Part shown: piece after piece, positions 14,123-27,856 of the stretch
Numbering within the stretch: the first letter of the stretch is position 1
How the letters are laid out: each line of letters opens with the position of its first letter
NCBI GenBank assembly: GCA_000499405.2
Contig: HG738137.1
Span: 27,525,756 to 27,589,755 of the forward strand
Source: Onchocerca volvulus
Lineage: Eukaryota; Nematoda; Chromadorea; Rhabditida; Onchocercidae
DNA: 64,000 nucleotides
Reading direction: 5' to 3'
Notes under the pieces: generated by a model
Database searches by the model: none
What the model was told of the DNA's origin: nothing
What the model saw: only the letters and a program-made list of their open reading frames with translations
Program-made: the position numbers and the translations under genes

Positions 14123-17100
14123 CTGAAAAGCTGTCAGCTATTGCATTTTTCCATTTAACTTGGTTAGCATCCAATAACAATATTCATCTGTTCAAAATGA
14201 ATTTTAAAATTCGTAACTTTTTTATTTCTAATTTTTTCGGTACGTTTCATTTCTGTCTGTGCACTTTGGGTCAAGATTAACTTTTGTTACGTATCGTTGT
14301 TTTTGCGAACCTTCTAGTCTTTACAAGCATAATTTTAATTTTATTGTAGTGGTCAAAAATGAAATGCAATATGAGCGTTTTTGGCTAGAGTTACATAATT
14401 TTTCTCATGACATGATGAATAAAGCTACTTTGAAGAATGTGGTTTCAACTGAGAACAGGGAATGAATTCGAGGTTTTGTTGGTAACGAATGGCTTCTTTA
14501 ATCATCCGATACTTTTCAATTGAATATGCTAACTTCTAAAGTTCCAGTAAATCTAAACAACTATGAAACTTTCTGCTGTATTTATAAGTTTGTTTTGTTT
14601 TGTTTCAAATGGAATTTAACAGGTCTTTCGTCAATCTTTATTCGCTTTTAAGCGTTGAATTCAATATCAACCATCTAGTTTGGTCAATAAACATTTTAAA
14701 CAGCAATTTTTGTCTGTAGATTAGAAAAATTGCATGTCATACTTAGTTTTCGTAAAAAAGTTGCACGTTGCATGTTGCATTCAGCATCTACTTTTTGTAA
14801 AGTCCATAATCCATTCTTTAAATTATATTTGTTGAGTTCTAACAAAAGGAAATTTTTTGGCGAATTATTTAGAATTATTCAAATGAAGGCTTTATCAGTG
14901 TTTGAATATTGAAGTAAATCTGTAGTTAAAATTAGATTGAAGTTTTTCCACGGAACATTTGCAAACAAAGCGTTTGGATTTTAAAGAAAAAAATCAATGG
15001 GAAAATTTAGATTCTCAGATTTAGATTGAAGAAAAAAGGCTGTCATTTCGAAATATTGCTTCATCATGATTTCAAATAGAAAATTTTACATATTGCTAAA
15101 TACCATGTGAAAGCACAATATTTTAAAGAAAGTTTGTCATTTTTTAATCAGAATTGTTTTGCTATTTATAGTCTTACTTGAAAACTTGTCAAAATTTACA
15201 GACTGTAAAAAGAGCGATAAAACCGAAAATGTTCAATGCGCAGTATTGGAAAAAAAAATGTATATCGGATACCGAAGATTCTCCAATATCATCAAATCAA
15301 CAATGTATTGGATCCGGCAATAGCTAGTAATTGTAGATAATTATTTTTCAAATTTCTGAATATTTTTGAATAACTTATTGTTTTCACTGTCTCAGGTTTG
15401 AGTTTTTGAAATTTGAGAAGGGACTTATTTCTAATCGAAAAAAATTTGATAAAGTGGCATATTCCATAAAAGTTTGAGCGAGGACTATGCAAAATAGCTA
15501 TCGGTTATTGTTTTTTTTTTTTTTTTTTCGAACTAAAATGTCAGTCAGATGATTTTTTATAACTTAACTTTTGAAGTCTATTTTCGTGATTTTGCAATAA
15601 TTAAGAAATTTTTAAGGAAGAAATAAGCTATCTTTGTTTACACTACTTTTGTACATTTATCTTATTTTTACCTGGTATTTTTATCTTTATATGCTATATT
15701 TATTACTACTGCAATCCAACTTGGCTTTTGAGACTTCATTTATTAATTAGTGATTAGTATGAAAACTTTTTAATAGTATTTTACTGAGTTTTCATGATTT
15801 TCAATCGGTATTTAGAAATGAAAAACTTCGGTGCAGCATAATGGCTGCACGTAGCTTCAGCATAGCTTTGATGTATGTAAAATAATTGCAAACTTTATTT
15901 CATTTAAAACTTGTGGGCGATATGGGAGGAAACGTGAAATGAATTTAAAAAACCTTATTAAATCCAGAAAAATTCTCTTTTAAGGATCATTATTTCGGAA
16001 TTGTTTCAAAATCTGTCAACGCCTTTTCTGTATATGCCACTTATTTTCAAAATTCCCATATTGTTATTGTCGTGGATTCTGCTTAATTAATCCATTGTAT
16101 GCCAAATTTCTGAATTTTGTTACTGTAATTTGAACATTCTTTTGGATAATTTCTATTCATATTCATCAATAATCTCCAACGATAATACGCATGCATTGTT
16201 ACCATGATATGTCTTTTATATATTTCTTGCTCCACAAAGTTTTTATTTTTTTCATCAATTTTGATAATTGCTTATTTTAGTTAAATTATTTCATCAATCG
16301 TTTTGAGGTATTGAGTTCATTTTACCGTGTTTCTTATGATTTTCCTTTCTAAATAGATTTGTGATGCCATGTCTTTTGACATTTGTGTATAGTTCTTTTT
16401 TTTTCTTAAAACAAATATTATTGTCAATTATTAATTTGTGTATTTTATGCAGTATTTTATTATAGTTAAATCGCTACATTTAATTTGGTTTAAACTCCAT
16501 TGGATATGGCGATAAAAAATTTCAGAAAAAAGAAAATTCAAAGAAAATGTTCATCTGTAATTTTCTGTATCTTGTATTGCTAAAATTTATCTTACCAATA
16601 TGTTTACTTCTTTAGCAAATCATCTACGACAATTATAAAGGAAAAAAAAATAGACGAAAAAAAAAATTATAGATTCATTGATTCTTGTTTTGCTTTTTGA
16701 ATTAAAGCAGTATATTTCAGAAAGAAAGTGAGAAAATATGGAAAAAATGGTGTGATTTAAATTCTGTATTTTTATTCGAAAATATATTTGTTTTTCTAGA
16801 TTTTTATATCCGTAAGTTTTCACAATAAATTTAAGATTCCGGTGATGATGATAATGTCAGTGATGAAACAGTTTTTCCAATTATTTGAATTTCTGTTGGC
16901 AATTCTTATGACTATTTCAAATTTTTAGATTTCGTAAGGAAATTTCAAATCTTGCTCATTATTCTCTAATTCCAAAATATTATCTTTTAGTGCTTTCTAT
17001 AATTTATCTGTTTTCATTCATGTTATATCATATATGAAATTTTGTTTCTCTTAATTTAAATTTTGCTATTCGAAAATGTAAGAATTAGCTAGACTTCTGT

Positions 17101-17312
17101 AGATTACTAATATTTTTCAATTTTTAGATTATTCAGCTCATAAGACTTCGCAAAAAAATCCAATAAATCTCACTCAAAAAAAAAAGTTCATTTTTGTTCA
17201 TAAAGCACAGCAACTGATACTGAAAGTTTTTTTAGTGTACTTATCATTAGCTGATAAATAGGGAGCTGTTCGATAGTACTTTAAACTTTCTTTTTTTTTT
17301 CAACTCGTAATT

Positions 17313-17314
<2 letters not shown>

Positions 17315-17358
<44 letters not shown>
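17315..17358. repeat. (TA)n microsatellite
   Basis: An uninterrupted TA dinucleotide run of just over 20 units in intergenic DNA. Confidence 0.9.
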
Positions 17359-17361
<3 letters not shown>

Positions 17362-18979
17362 AACTCTGTTGTTCACATATATCCATATTGAAATATCGAG
17401 TTTGTTTTTTTTTTCTTTTTCAAATTTCAACATATGAATGAAAAGTTGGAATTCGTGAAGTTGATGATAAAAGCGAAAGAATTTTGTTGTGTTGTAAAAT
17501 ACTATGTTTATGCCTAGATGTAACAATTATCATTTTATTTAATTGTTAGTCTCAAAATTTTCAATTATACTCGTATGGTTGTCGATAGCTTATTTAATCG
17601 ATTCAATGTTTAAAGATGTTGTGATAAAATAAATTGTAATATATGTATAAGCAGTGTAATATCATATCGTAATTAATGCAGGAAATTTACCTATTCTTAA
17701 GATTGCTATCATTAATATCTGAAAATTTTAACTATATGACGTTACATATCATAAACAGAAGATTTTCTTTTTTTCTTTTTTTTGAATTTTTTGGATAAAA
17801 TTCAAATTTTGGTATAAAATTGTTACATTAATCATTGATATTTGATAATCATTTATCATTACAGATATATAGCTTCCCGACTTTTCCTTATTATTCCTGC
17901 TTCAAGCTCTAATTGTAACATCGGATAGGTTTCAACTAATAAGTGGAAGAAAAATAAAACTTTTGAACAAATTGTAACACTCACAATATCATAGCTTTCA
18001 ATTGTCGTCGTTAGTTTTTGGAATTAAATTTGGTCTCTCGAGTTTTTGAATTTTATCTTATTGCTGATGCTTATTGACGAGAAATATCATCATATTCTGA
18101 TTGCTATATTAATGCTCGTTTAGTATAGAAATTTAAACGAAATTGAGTCGAAAATGAATTATTAGAATGAGTAATAAGCAAACATACTTCCAAAGCGCTG
18201 CCAAAATGATCAGGTATTACCTGTTCAGTTTCTTCAAATTTATATTTGTCATCTACTCTTGGCTATGCAAATACACTTACCCTTGGAGGGACTGTTTAAA
18301 AAATCGGGAAATTCTTGCTGATATTTGTTTATATTTAAAATTTGCTAAAATTTTTGCAAATAATTCTTTCAATATCAAGAATTTCATTCATTTCACCTTC
18401 AAAAACACTTTATCACTTTATGCAAAATGCAAAATGCAATGATAAATGATAAAGTACAAGTAAATAAATATCGCCGGTGACCTTTGTCGATGACCTACCT
18501 CCCTTTACATCAACTTATTTGTTGCAAAATTTCTCGTAATTTTTCTATTCATTTACACTTTTTACTTCATTTTAAAATTTAATCTTTTCTTTTATTTTTT
18601 TACGAAAAATATTATGAAGAAGAAACTTGAAAAGAATGAACAATTTTTTAAAGTCATTTCTGGTAGCAAGAAAAAGCAAAGTTTTAAAATATATTATGAT
18701 TGAATAATGAAGGTGGTAAGAATGTATCATATACAGGTATTGTTATTATTATGTATGATGCGACATTTCTCTCAAGCATTTTCAAATTACATGCCGGTTT
18801 TCAAATTTAAAATGAACAAGTCTTTGAGCATGCTATAAAGATCGTCTCTTCAACTACCTTCGCTAAATTTTAAAATTACATTTAACCTTTTTAAAGTTGT
18901 TGGAATTTTCACTGGTTATTGATGCTAATTATGAAATTAATATGAAAAAGAATATAAGAAAAGAATGTCATTCTTCTGA

Positions 18980-19006
18980 TCTCTCTCTCTCTCTCTCTCT
19001 CTCTCT
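18980..19006. repeat. (CT)n microsatellite
   Basis: A run of about 13 CT dinucleotides, unusual in this AT-rich stretch. Confidence 0.85.
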
Positions 19007-20939
19007 TCATTAATATTTGTTAACATGAAAATTTAAGCAGGATAAGATCGAAAAAAAAAAAAAAAGTTTTTAACTAAATACTAAAAAAATGCACTTTCAT
19101 TTTTTTATTAGAAAAAAAAAGTTATTTTCGAAAAATTCCCCTTCAATCATCCATTTTCATTAATCGTCTTTCGAATTCCAATTACAATAAGAATCATTTT
19201 CTGTAGTTAAAAACGGTGATGGATTAAAGTTACAGTATTTTCTATTAAGTTTAACTTTTCACTATGATATTTTTAAAATAATTTTATTATCAATTGTTAA
19301 TTCGATAATATTATTTATTATTTTATGTAAAATAATTAGTGTAAAGTTAGATAATTGATATGAAATGTATGAAATAAATAATCAATTTCGCAAATGCTTC
19401 TTTTCCTTCCCGTCGTCAACTTATTTTGCTATAATACATTTTCTTCTCCTAGTTTTATCTCTTCATTTTACATATCTTATTTTCATTTTTAAAATTCAAT
19501 TCTTCTTTTTAGATGGAAATTATTATGAAGAAGAAAATTTTGAAGAGAAATCGCAATTTTTTTTTATTTTAAAATCAGCGAAAAAATCAATTTTCGAAAT
19601 GTTTTTTTTTTTTTTTGCTTTAACAGTGAAAATAATATACAAGTGATGGTAATATCATAGTCTTCCGTATTCTATTATCGATTTATGCCTGCAAATTCCT
19701 TATTGATTGCAAATTTTTGAAAAAAAAAAAAAAAAAAAAAAAGATGAACTTTTTTATTTTAAAGAGTTACGTTGTTGAAAATTGTTTCATTAAAAGAATT
19801 TTTGTTGATGAATATGATTTTTTTTAAAGATTTTTCTATGTTAATCTATGATCAACAAAGAATTTGAATCATTGAAATATCTTTTTTCTTTTCGTAAGGA
19901 TTTTAAATTTTTAGATATCATTTTTTTTTCTTTTCTTAATAATTAATGCAACATGTTCTATGAAATAGGATTGAGTAATTATCATCATAATTAAAAATAT
20001 TAAAATATATTTCATTGCAGTTTCTCATTGAAAAAAAAAAAAAAAAGAGCCATGATAACCTTTTTAAGGTCAGTGTTAAAGTTTAAATAAATAAGCTTCC
20101 ATAAATTTAAAAAATTTAAATAATTTATATCTAGACAATTTAAACCATTTGAAACAATTTTTGTATAGATTATTTAAATGAAAATTTGCATTAAATAATA
20201 TATTTAAATAATTTTAAATTAATTTTTATTCCTTAAAATTGCATTAAAAATTGTCAAATGAAAGTTATAAATTTGAAATTATAAAAGAAAATTTCATTTT
20301 TAATAATTAATGTTTTCTTTGATATTGCATATATACATTTGATGACAATATTTAATTAATATTTTTCAAAAATATTTCTTTTAGTTTATTTCATAATATT
20401 CAGCATACAATTCACATTTTAGAAAATTTTAAACAGCTTAATCAATATGAAAATAATACAATAAATTTAGTAAATCATTTCGTTTTATTTTTTTCGAATT
20501 TCGATTATTGATTAAGTTTATTGTTCTATTCAACTTTATCCAGTCCTGAAATGAATTTGTTTAAAAATCAAAATGAATTTGTCTATTAGCTTCGTGGATT
20601 TTTCTTGTAACAAATAGCTATTAAATATATCGATTATTACAGTAATCTTTTTTTGTCTTAATTTAAAAAATTGCAATAGTAATCTTTCATCGTTATTTTT
20701 ATAATTAAAATATCGTCTTTAATGATAAAACTTCATTGTTAATATTAAATACGTTTACTCCTTAATCGTGAGTTTTTTCGTTTTTCGTTTTTTTTTTTTT
20801 TTTTTTATAAAATAATTTTATCGAATTATAAATTAAATTTCAAACTATTCAGGTACTTCGTATTTCATAAACTGAATCTGAATCTGAATCTGATATTCGG
20901 TGGAAATTCGTGAAATTTTGAACTAAAAAATCCATATAA

Positions 20940-23900
20940 ATGCCAGAAAGAATTTGTGTGATAGGTGCAGGAGCAAGTGGTTTAGCTGCCACAAAAGTAT
21001 GTCTTGAAAATGGTTTCCAGGTGGTATGTTTCGAGAAATCCTGTGATATTGGTGGATTGTGGCGATATAAGCCCGATCCTTGTCCTGGTTTGAATTTCAA
21101 AAATTTCTATTTTCCTAAATTTATTCTTCAGAATTAACTTTTAATCTTAGCATATTCCATAGTTTTTCGTTTTTGTATTCTGATTTTCGCTTTTATGTTT
21201 TAAAGAGATATCAAATTAATTTAATTCTAGTTTTTCAATAATAGAACAAAATCAACTGAATCACAATTCTATAGTCGTTGTTTCTTCGGTTAAAAAATAA
21301 TATGATTATAAAGTTTTAAATTAATTTAGCAATTGAAATCAAGCTTATTTGATCGTACTAATTTCTCAATAATTAATTCATAAGTCTTACTTATAATAGT
21401 AATCATATTGGCTAATATCATATCTCAGGATATCAGCGCTATGATAGTTGCACTTCGATATCATTTTGCTACTTTATTATCGTTAAATAGCGAGATCAAA
21501 CAATAATTTTGCTCTTTGATCAAAAGTCGAAATAGATTAAAAAAAAAAAAAAAAAAAGATAAAATGAAACAAATAGGAAGTGAAATTTAAAAATGAAAGA
21601 GAAAACAAAAAAAAAATATGTCAAAAAAAAAAAAAACAGAAAAGGAATAGTACACACAATTCTAAAATTAAACAATGTGTGGATAAATAAGAAAAATGAA
21701 AAGTGAAAAAATGTTTGATTTTTGAAATCAAAAATGATAGATAGTTAAAAGTGCAAAGGATATGTTTCATTTTGAGCATAAGTTCAAAAAAAAAAAAGAG
21801 CTTTTAGGAAAAATTTTTCGAATTTTTAGAAAAATAATTTTCTTCAAATTTTCAGAAAAATAATGATAATGAATAAAAATTAATCGTAATTGCTGGTTTT
21901 ATTAGATTTTGAGATTCTGAGATTCCTAAGTAAATGACCTTTTGAACAAACACAATTTTTTGAATGACGAAAACTAAATAATTTTTTAATTTCATAAAAA
22001 TCTTTTTTCTCGAAATTAAAATTTATTGTAATTGTGACAACGAATGAAAAACAATTCGTGATTTCGCAATTGCTGATTTTATTAAATTCTGAAATTCCAT
22101 GAAAAAATTTCCAATCAAAATACTTTTTGAGTAAATATGATTTTTTGAATGGATGAAAATTAAATAAATCTTTCAATTCATAATAATCTTTTTTCCGGAA
22201 TTAAGATTTTTATGATATATGAATTAAAATTCAAAATCAAAATTTTCACTATAATTTACTTACTAAATTTTGGTCTTATTAATCTGACTTTATCAATTAA
22301 CAATTTTGGACATATACTGATTGGAATAATTTTTACACTTATTTTTTATTCTAGCATTTTCTAATAGATTTTATCGAATTTATTCTTTTCAGGTGAAGGT
22401 ACGGTAATGAGAAGTACCACAATTAATACATCAAAAGAGATGACAGCTTTCAGTGATTTTGTTCCACCACCTGAAATGCCTAATTTCATGAGTCATAGAC
22501 ATATATTAGAATATTTTCGATCTTATGCACATCATTTTAATTTGTTAAAACACATTAATTTGAAACATGAAGTAATGCGCATTGAAAGAAATGAAAAATA
22601 TCAAGAACTTGGCCGATGGAATGTTAAATACCGTATCATTAAGTAAGTTAATTTGTTGGAATGTTACGTACCGTATCATTAAGGAAATTACATACCGTAC
22701 CATTAAGTTACATAAATCATTAAAATTAATAACTAAATTATCTATTTATTATTGCTAAAAAAAAAGAAAAAAAATCTCATCCGATATGAATGCTAAGGTC
22801 ATAGCAGTTTTTCTACAATGACCTTAAAATTATTTTGAACGAAGAATTTTAATCAGAGAATTGATCGGAAAATCTGAAACGGTAAGAAATAGTGAAATAT
22901 AATATCTTCTTGGAAAGTAAATAAAATCCAATTGGATTTCAACGTAATTTTCGATTACGGTAGGATAATTATTACTCATTTTTCTTCACAAAACATCAAA
23001 TTTTCAGTCTTTAATTTATTCTAATTTTGTGATCTTTTATTTTGGCGATGAAAGTTGTACTTAGTTTTCGTTTTATTCTGTTTTCTGATCCCAAACTTTT
23101 ATTTTTGCTTTTTCTCTTTCTTATCTGCCTTTATCACTTCTACATAACTGATATTCATAAATCTGATCAGAGAATCTGAAATATCTATATGATGTGATAA
23201 GATCTTTTTTTTTTTTGCAAGATAAATCTTATAAACAGTTTCGCTGTGATAAATTATCTTCTTTTATCAATGCAACATATCATTTTTTATAATTCTTTAT
23301 CATCACTTTATCAATTTGTTATTGTCGTTTCTGAGAATATAATCTCTTAAACCAATGCAGGAAAGTTTAATTTCATAGCATTACTTTTATCTCTTATCAT
23401 AAAAGCTGTCATTTCAGTCATCCATCAGGAACCATCATCTTAAGATAGAGTTAGAAAACCAATTTTGTCATCTAGTTAACCTTTCTTGACCTTATCACCC
23501 CATATGATTTAGTAAATTATATTCAAATCTGGAAAACTGATTTTTTCTGAAATCCTTAAATGATAACAAATTTGCTTTAAGAAGCATTTCCTGTTCGTTT
23601 TATTCACCGATTCCCCAAAAGAAATGGACTAATCATATCTGTTTGGTCTTTTACCTTGACCTCTCAACAAAAATTTTTGGAGTCTTATAGCCTATTTAAG
23701 ATTGATCAGAAAAGGATGATAATATTCTCTGCTTATGTGAGCGATAATTGAACTAATTCCATTTTTACCATTTATTACTAATCATTTCAAAAATGGTAAT
23801 TTATTATCTATTGGAGTTTAACAAAAGCAATCAATTAAGCAATTAAAAGATGGAAAAAAAATTTATCGATGAGAAATATTTGTAAATTTTTATTTTTTTC

Positions 23901-26858
23901 AGCGATGATACTATACAAACAGAAAAATTTGATGGAGTACTACTCTGTTGTGGTCATCATACGATACCGTATTGGCCGGAACCGTTTCCGGGACAGGAAA
24001 AATTCCGGGGTGAAATTATTCATAGCCATGATTATCGTGAACCGTTCATGTACAAGGATAAAACTGTTGTAGTGATTGGATCTGGTAATTCTGCTGGCGA
24101 TATTGCAGTTGATTTGAGTAAAATTGCTAAAGAGGTATGGTTTCTTTTTTTCGTTAAAATTTAAAAATTAAGCATAATCTCTATTAATTAATGCTAATCC
24201 GTAGTTTTATATCAGGTTTATTTATCAACTCGTAGTGGTACTTGGGTACTCAGTAGAATTTGGGACAAAGGCGAACCCGCCGATTCCATTTTTATCAATC
24301 GATTTATGTATGCAATAAGAAAAATAACACCACATTCGGTAAATTTTATCATTTATAAATTATCGCAGATCTGATTAAGTTAATTCATCATTTTTGTTTT
24401 TTGTTATTTTATTTATTTAATACAAGTAAGGAGAAATTTTATTATTGGCTAAATTTTCTTAAAATTCATCGCCAACAACAGCTCTTAATTTTAAAATGAA
24501 TAAAAAATTAATTAAGGATAGATGGCAATTCTTAATTACCTAATATTTTGTGATATGAACAATAAAACAGAGATAATAACTGTTAATGAAATGAATTTCT
24601 CATTAATTTCTTGTCGTTTCTTAGAGAAATTCCTTGATAGAATTTTCTTAGAATCACTTATTATTATTTATTGTTTATAAAATGAACAGCCAAAACAAAA
24701 CGTTCGAATTCAAAGAAAATTATAAATTAAATTAAATCATAACATGTCCATTTAGCATTGCCATAAAATCGAAATTCTCTTATCAGAAATAAATAATCAA
24801 TGAAATACTTTACGTCCAATACTATCGAATCATTTCCACATTACGTGCAAAACTATCGAGTCATTTCAATTTTACGTGCAATACTATCAAATCATTTCCA
24901 CTTTACGTGCAAAATTATCGAATCATTTCCACATTACGTGCAAAGCCATCGAGTCATTTCAACTTTACGTCCAATACTATCGAACAATTTTCACTTTGCA
25001 TGTAATAGTATTGGAACATTTTCAAATATTTCTGCTAACTTTTCCTAATATTTAAACATTATAAATAAACATAAAATCTTAAAATGTAATTGTAAATTGC
25101 AGCTCTTTTACAATTCGTTTGATAAAAAAATTAATGCACGTTTTGATTGCGGACGATATGGTTTAAAACCGAAGCATCACGCACTTTCCGAACATCCTAC
25201 TATTAACGATGATCTGCCGAATCGTATCGCTTCTGGATCTGTTGTTGTAAGTAAAGCTAAGTCAATTAATTACTGGATAAACTAATGATGATAAAATTAA
25301 TCACGACGAATCAATTACTAAATCAAATGAAACATTTGAACAATAGAAATATTTTCTTGGACATTATGATTGTTTAGGTATGCCACATATAAAAATAAAT
25401 TTTGTTTATTTGTCGATTCAAAAAACAGGTAGTAACTATGTAAGAATAAAAAAATATATATTATATTTGAAATATCGATTGTTTTAAGATCAAACCGAAC
25501 GTTGCTTGTTTTACTGAACATGACGTGATATTCGGTGATGGTACAGCGGTAAGCAATGTTGATTCGGTCATTTTTGGTACTGGTTATTCGTTTGAATTTT
25601 CACTCGTTGAAGATGGTAATCTTATACCTGTTACTGATAATAATGTCGATCTATATCAGTATATGTTTCCACCAAAATTGTCGCCAAAGGTTTTTCTTCT
25701 TACTTTCAATTTAAAAATTTGAAAAATTTCAACCAATTCTTTTTCTCAAACTTATTAATTTTTTTTCTATCTGTAATATTTTTATTTCATTCTTGCATTT
25801 TTCGTCAATTTTTCCTGAACTATTATATCCATATTTGCAGAATACTTTAGCGGTAATAGGTCTTATTCAACCTATTGGATCAATAATGCCTATTTCTGAA
25901 ATGCAATCTCGATTTTATTGTGAAGTATTTGCTGGTCGTTGCAAATTACCGAGTGCCGAAAATATGCTAAAAGATATTGATAAAAAGAAAGCATATATAA
26001 TGAAAAGATATAGAAATAGTCGGCGACACACTGTGCAGGTTTACCGAAAAATAATGTTTTTATATACAAAAATTATATCACATATTAAGCAATATTGATT
26101 TTTCCTTTGATTCTTTAAAAAAAAAACTTGCTTTGATCATATATATTAAATTAACTATTTTCCTATTATCTATTTCATCTATAAATTTTCAAATAATTTG
26201 AGGTTGATTATGCAATTTATATGGATAAATTAGCAAAGATGATTGGTGCGAAACCGAATTTGCTCCAATACTGGTTCACTGATCCACGCTTGGCATACAC
26301 ACTATTATTTCAAGGCATGGCACCATATCAATTTAGATTAAAGGTCAAATTTCAGTCCAAATTTTATTTTTTTAATTAATTAAATATGTTTATTATCAAT
26401 ATTTCTGGTTTCTTATATGTTCTTATGAAATAAGTTGTTTTTTTAGTTCAATTCGTGGAGATTATTTTTGTATTTCAATTCTGATTATTTTTCTTGAATC
26501 AGCAAAAAAGCCTGGTCGAAAAGTATTTTTGAACAAGCATCGCTAAGTTTGGCTATCCAGGAAAAAATCTTTTTTCGATAGATTCAACTGTAATTGCTAC
26601 CGCAATCGGCCATCACATGGAGATGTCATTTGAGCTTTATACATTTCGTAATTATATTCACTTTGATTTTCATCAAGTAGGAAATAATCTTTTGGTCTTT
26701 TACAGGGCCCACATGCGTGGGATGGGGCACGAGAAGCGTTGTTAAGTATGGTAGAACGGACATTCGAGAATTCTCGAACACGACAAACTCCTGAAACATT
26801 AAAATCGAAACCGACTAATAAATTTTGGTATTATCTTAAACTGATCAGTCCTTTTTAA
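20940..26858 (+). CDS. Flavin-containing monooxygenase (FMO), 529 aa, 9 exons
   Basis: Exons: 20940-21087, 22393-22642, 23903-24134, 24216-24338, 25103-25246, 25489-25689, 25841-26038, 26203-26343, 26706-26858, all in phase. The enzyme uses FAD, NADPH and O2 to oxygenate soft nucleophiles (N or S) and normally sits on the ER membrane. Visible motifs: FAD-binding GAGASG (residues 9-14), EKSCDIGGLWRY, the FMO signature FxGxxxHxxxY (F167, G169, H173, Y177), NADPH-binding GSGNSAGD (192-199) and FGTGY in place of the usual FATGY. Length equals typical animal FMOs. The C-terminus is weakly hydrophobic (FWYYLKLISPF), a short membrane tail. Introns 1, 2 and 4 carry local repeats. It is convergent with the cuticlin gene. 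Confidence 0.95.
21884..22205. repeat. Two diverged direct repeats in FMO intron 1
   Basis: About 140 bp from 21884 recurs, diverged, from about 22067. Both copies share blocks such as AATTGCTG.TTTTATTA and ACTAAATAA / ATTAAATAA followed by a TTTTTTC-rich end. A local duplication inside the intron, not coding. Confidence 0.6.
22618..22712 (+). repeat. Triplicated exon-end/splice-donor segment, FMO exon 2
   Basis: The last bases of exon 2 and its donor (TACCGTATCATTAAGTAAG) recur twice downstream, at about 22669-22683 (TACCGTATCATTAAGG) and 22694-22709 (TACCGTACCATTAAGTTAC). Only the first copy keeps a good GTAAG donor in phase with exon 3. Confidence 0.8.
24805..25030. repeat. 31-bp minisatellite in FMO intron 4
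   Basis: About seven imperfect copies of a 31-bp unit containing TATCGAATCATTTCCA and TTACGTGCA, directly upstream of exon 5. The unit length is not a multiple of three. An open frame through the array is a by-product of the repeat, not a protein. Confidence 0.85.
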
Positions 26859-27856
26859 ATCAATTATATGTGTTTGCATATTTTGGATATAATTGTAAAT
26901 TGTATATTCGGGATTAATTTTTCCAGAATTCTGATATTTCTGTAGCGGCAAAGTATGAAAATCAATATCCAGAACATTGGATGACATTCAATTTTAGAAA
27001 TTTAAATAAAATATTATTCGTGACAATGTAGTTTTTTTTTTTTTTTTTTTTTTTTTTTATAGAAAATAAATGTTTATCGTTGAGGGAAATTTAGATAGTC
27101 GTTTGCGAAGATTTTTTTTGATGCTGGAATAGCTATTCTGTATTAATTCTTAAATAATTTTTTTTTTTTTTTCGAAGGTAGCCTTGCAAAAAAACTTTTT
27201 CAATCATCAGTAGAACTTAATAATTTAATCTTCAGCTTTTGATCAGGATTTCTAATTACTTGAATATTATTTCTTGAAAACACCATATAAGTATCAAGTT
27301 CCGGAGTATTCTGATTATGGGATAAATTTGAAAGTTATTATTTCGATTCCATGTAATATTTGTTAGATAAACTGCTAAAAATCATATCTGATATTATCAC
27401 CTGATTCTTTATTATTATTATTATTATTGTTATAAAGTTCTGTCAATATCACAATTATAAGCCGAATAAGCCGAAACTTCGATTATTTCATTGTTGAAAA
27501 TTTTGTAGATATTTTCATCTTTTTAGTACTTTCCTGGAAAAAAATTGCATTAGCATCGATTTTTAAACTTATTTATCAACTAATATTTATCAATCTAAAA
27601 ACGGAAAGGCATAGTATATCATTCCACTAAAGTATATTTAGCATATCATCTATTATTTGCGGATTTAAGTTTTCAAATTTGTACATGAATCAAAAAATGA
27701 ATTCCTACAATTTTTAGAATCCAGAATTGATGAACTTCTCTCTTGAAGAGTTTAAGTCGAGAATTTGAACTCTCCTACATATTAGTTTCTAACAACAACT
27801 ATGTATTTTGCGTCGTATTTCGCTTTTTTTGGTAATAAAATTTTGAAGAAAAACTA
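26859..27856. other. Intergenic gap between convergent FMO and cuticlin genes
   Basis: Both 3' ends face this 1 kb region. It contains T-runs (about 27031-27058 and 27158-27173) and AATAAA-like signals near 27005 and 27065 suited to FMO polyadenylation. No gene is seen. Confidence 0.6.

Larger units (their letters stand above)
14123..20939. other. Gene-poor intergenic region between CNNM and FMO genes
   Basis: Nearly 7 kb with no ORF that has supporting splice structure or recognisable protein. It has many homopolymer runs, a (TA)n microsatellite at about 17315-17358 and a (CT)n microsatellite at about 18980-19006. An AATAAA near 14418 could serve the CNNM transcript. Short ORFs here are AT-rich and look like chance. 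Confidence 0.55.

Noticed and set aside
18167..18442. 91-codon plus-strand ORF in the CNNM-FMO gap
   Set aside because: Phe/Lys/Tyr-rich AT-driven composition, no splice context and no recognisable domain.
24800..25048. 82-codon ORF in FMO intron 4
   Set aside because: Produced by the 31-bp minisatellite; repetitive translation, no homology.
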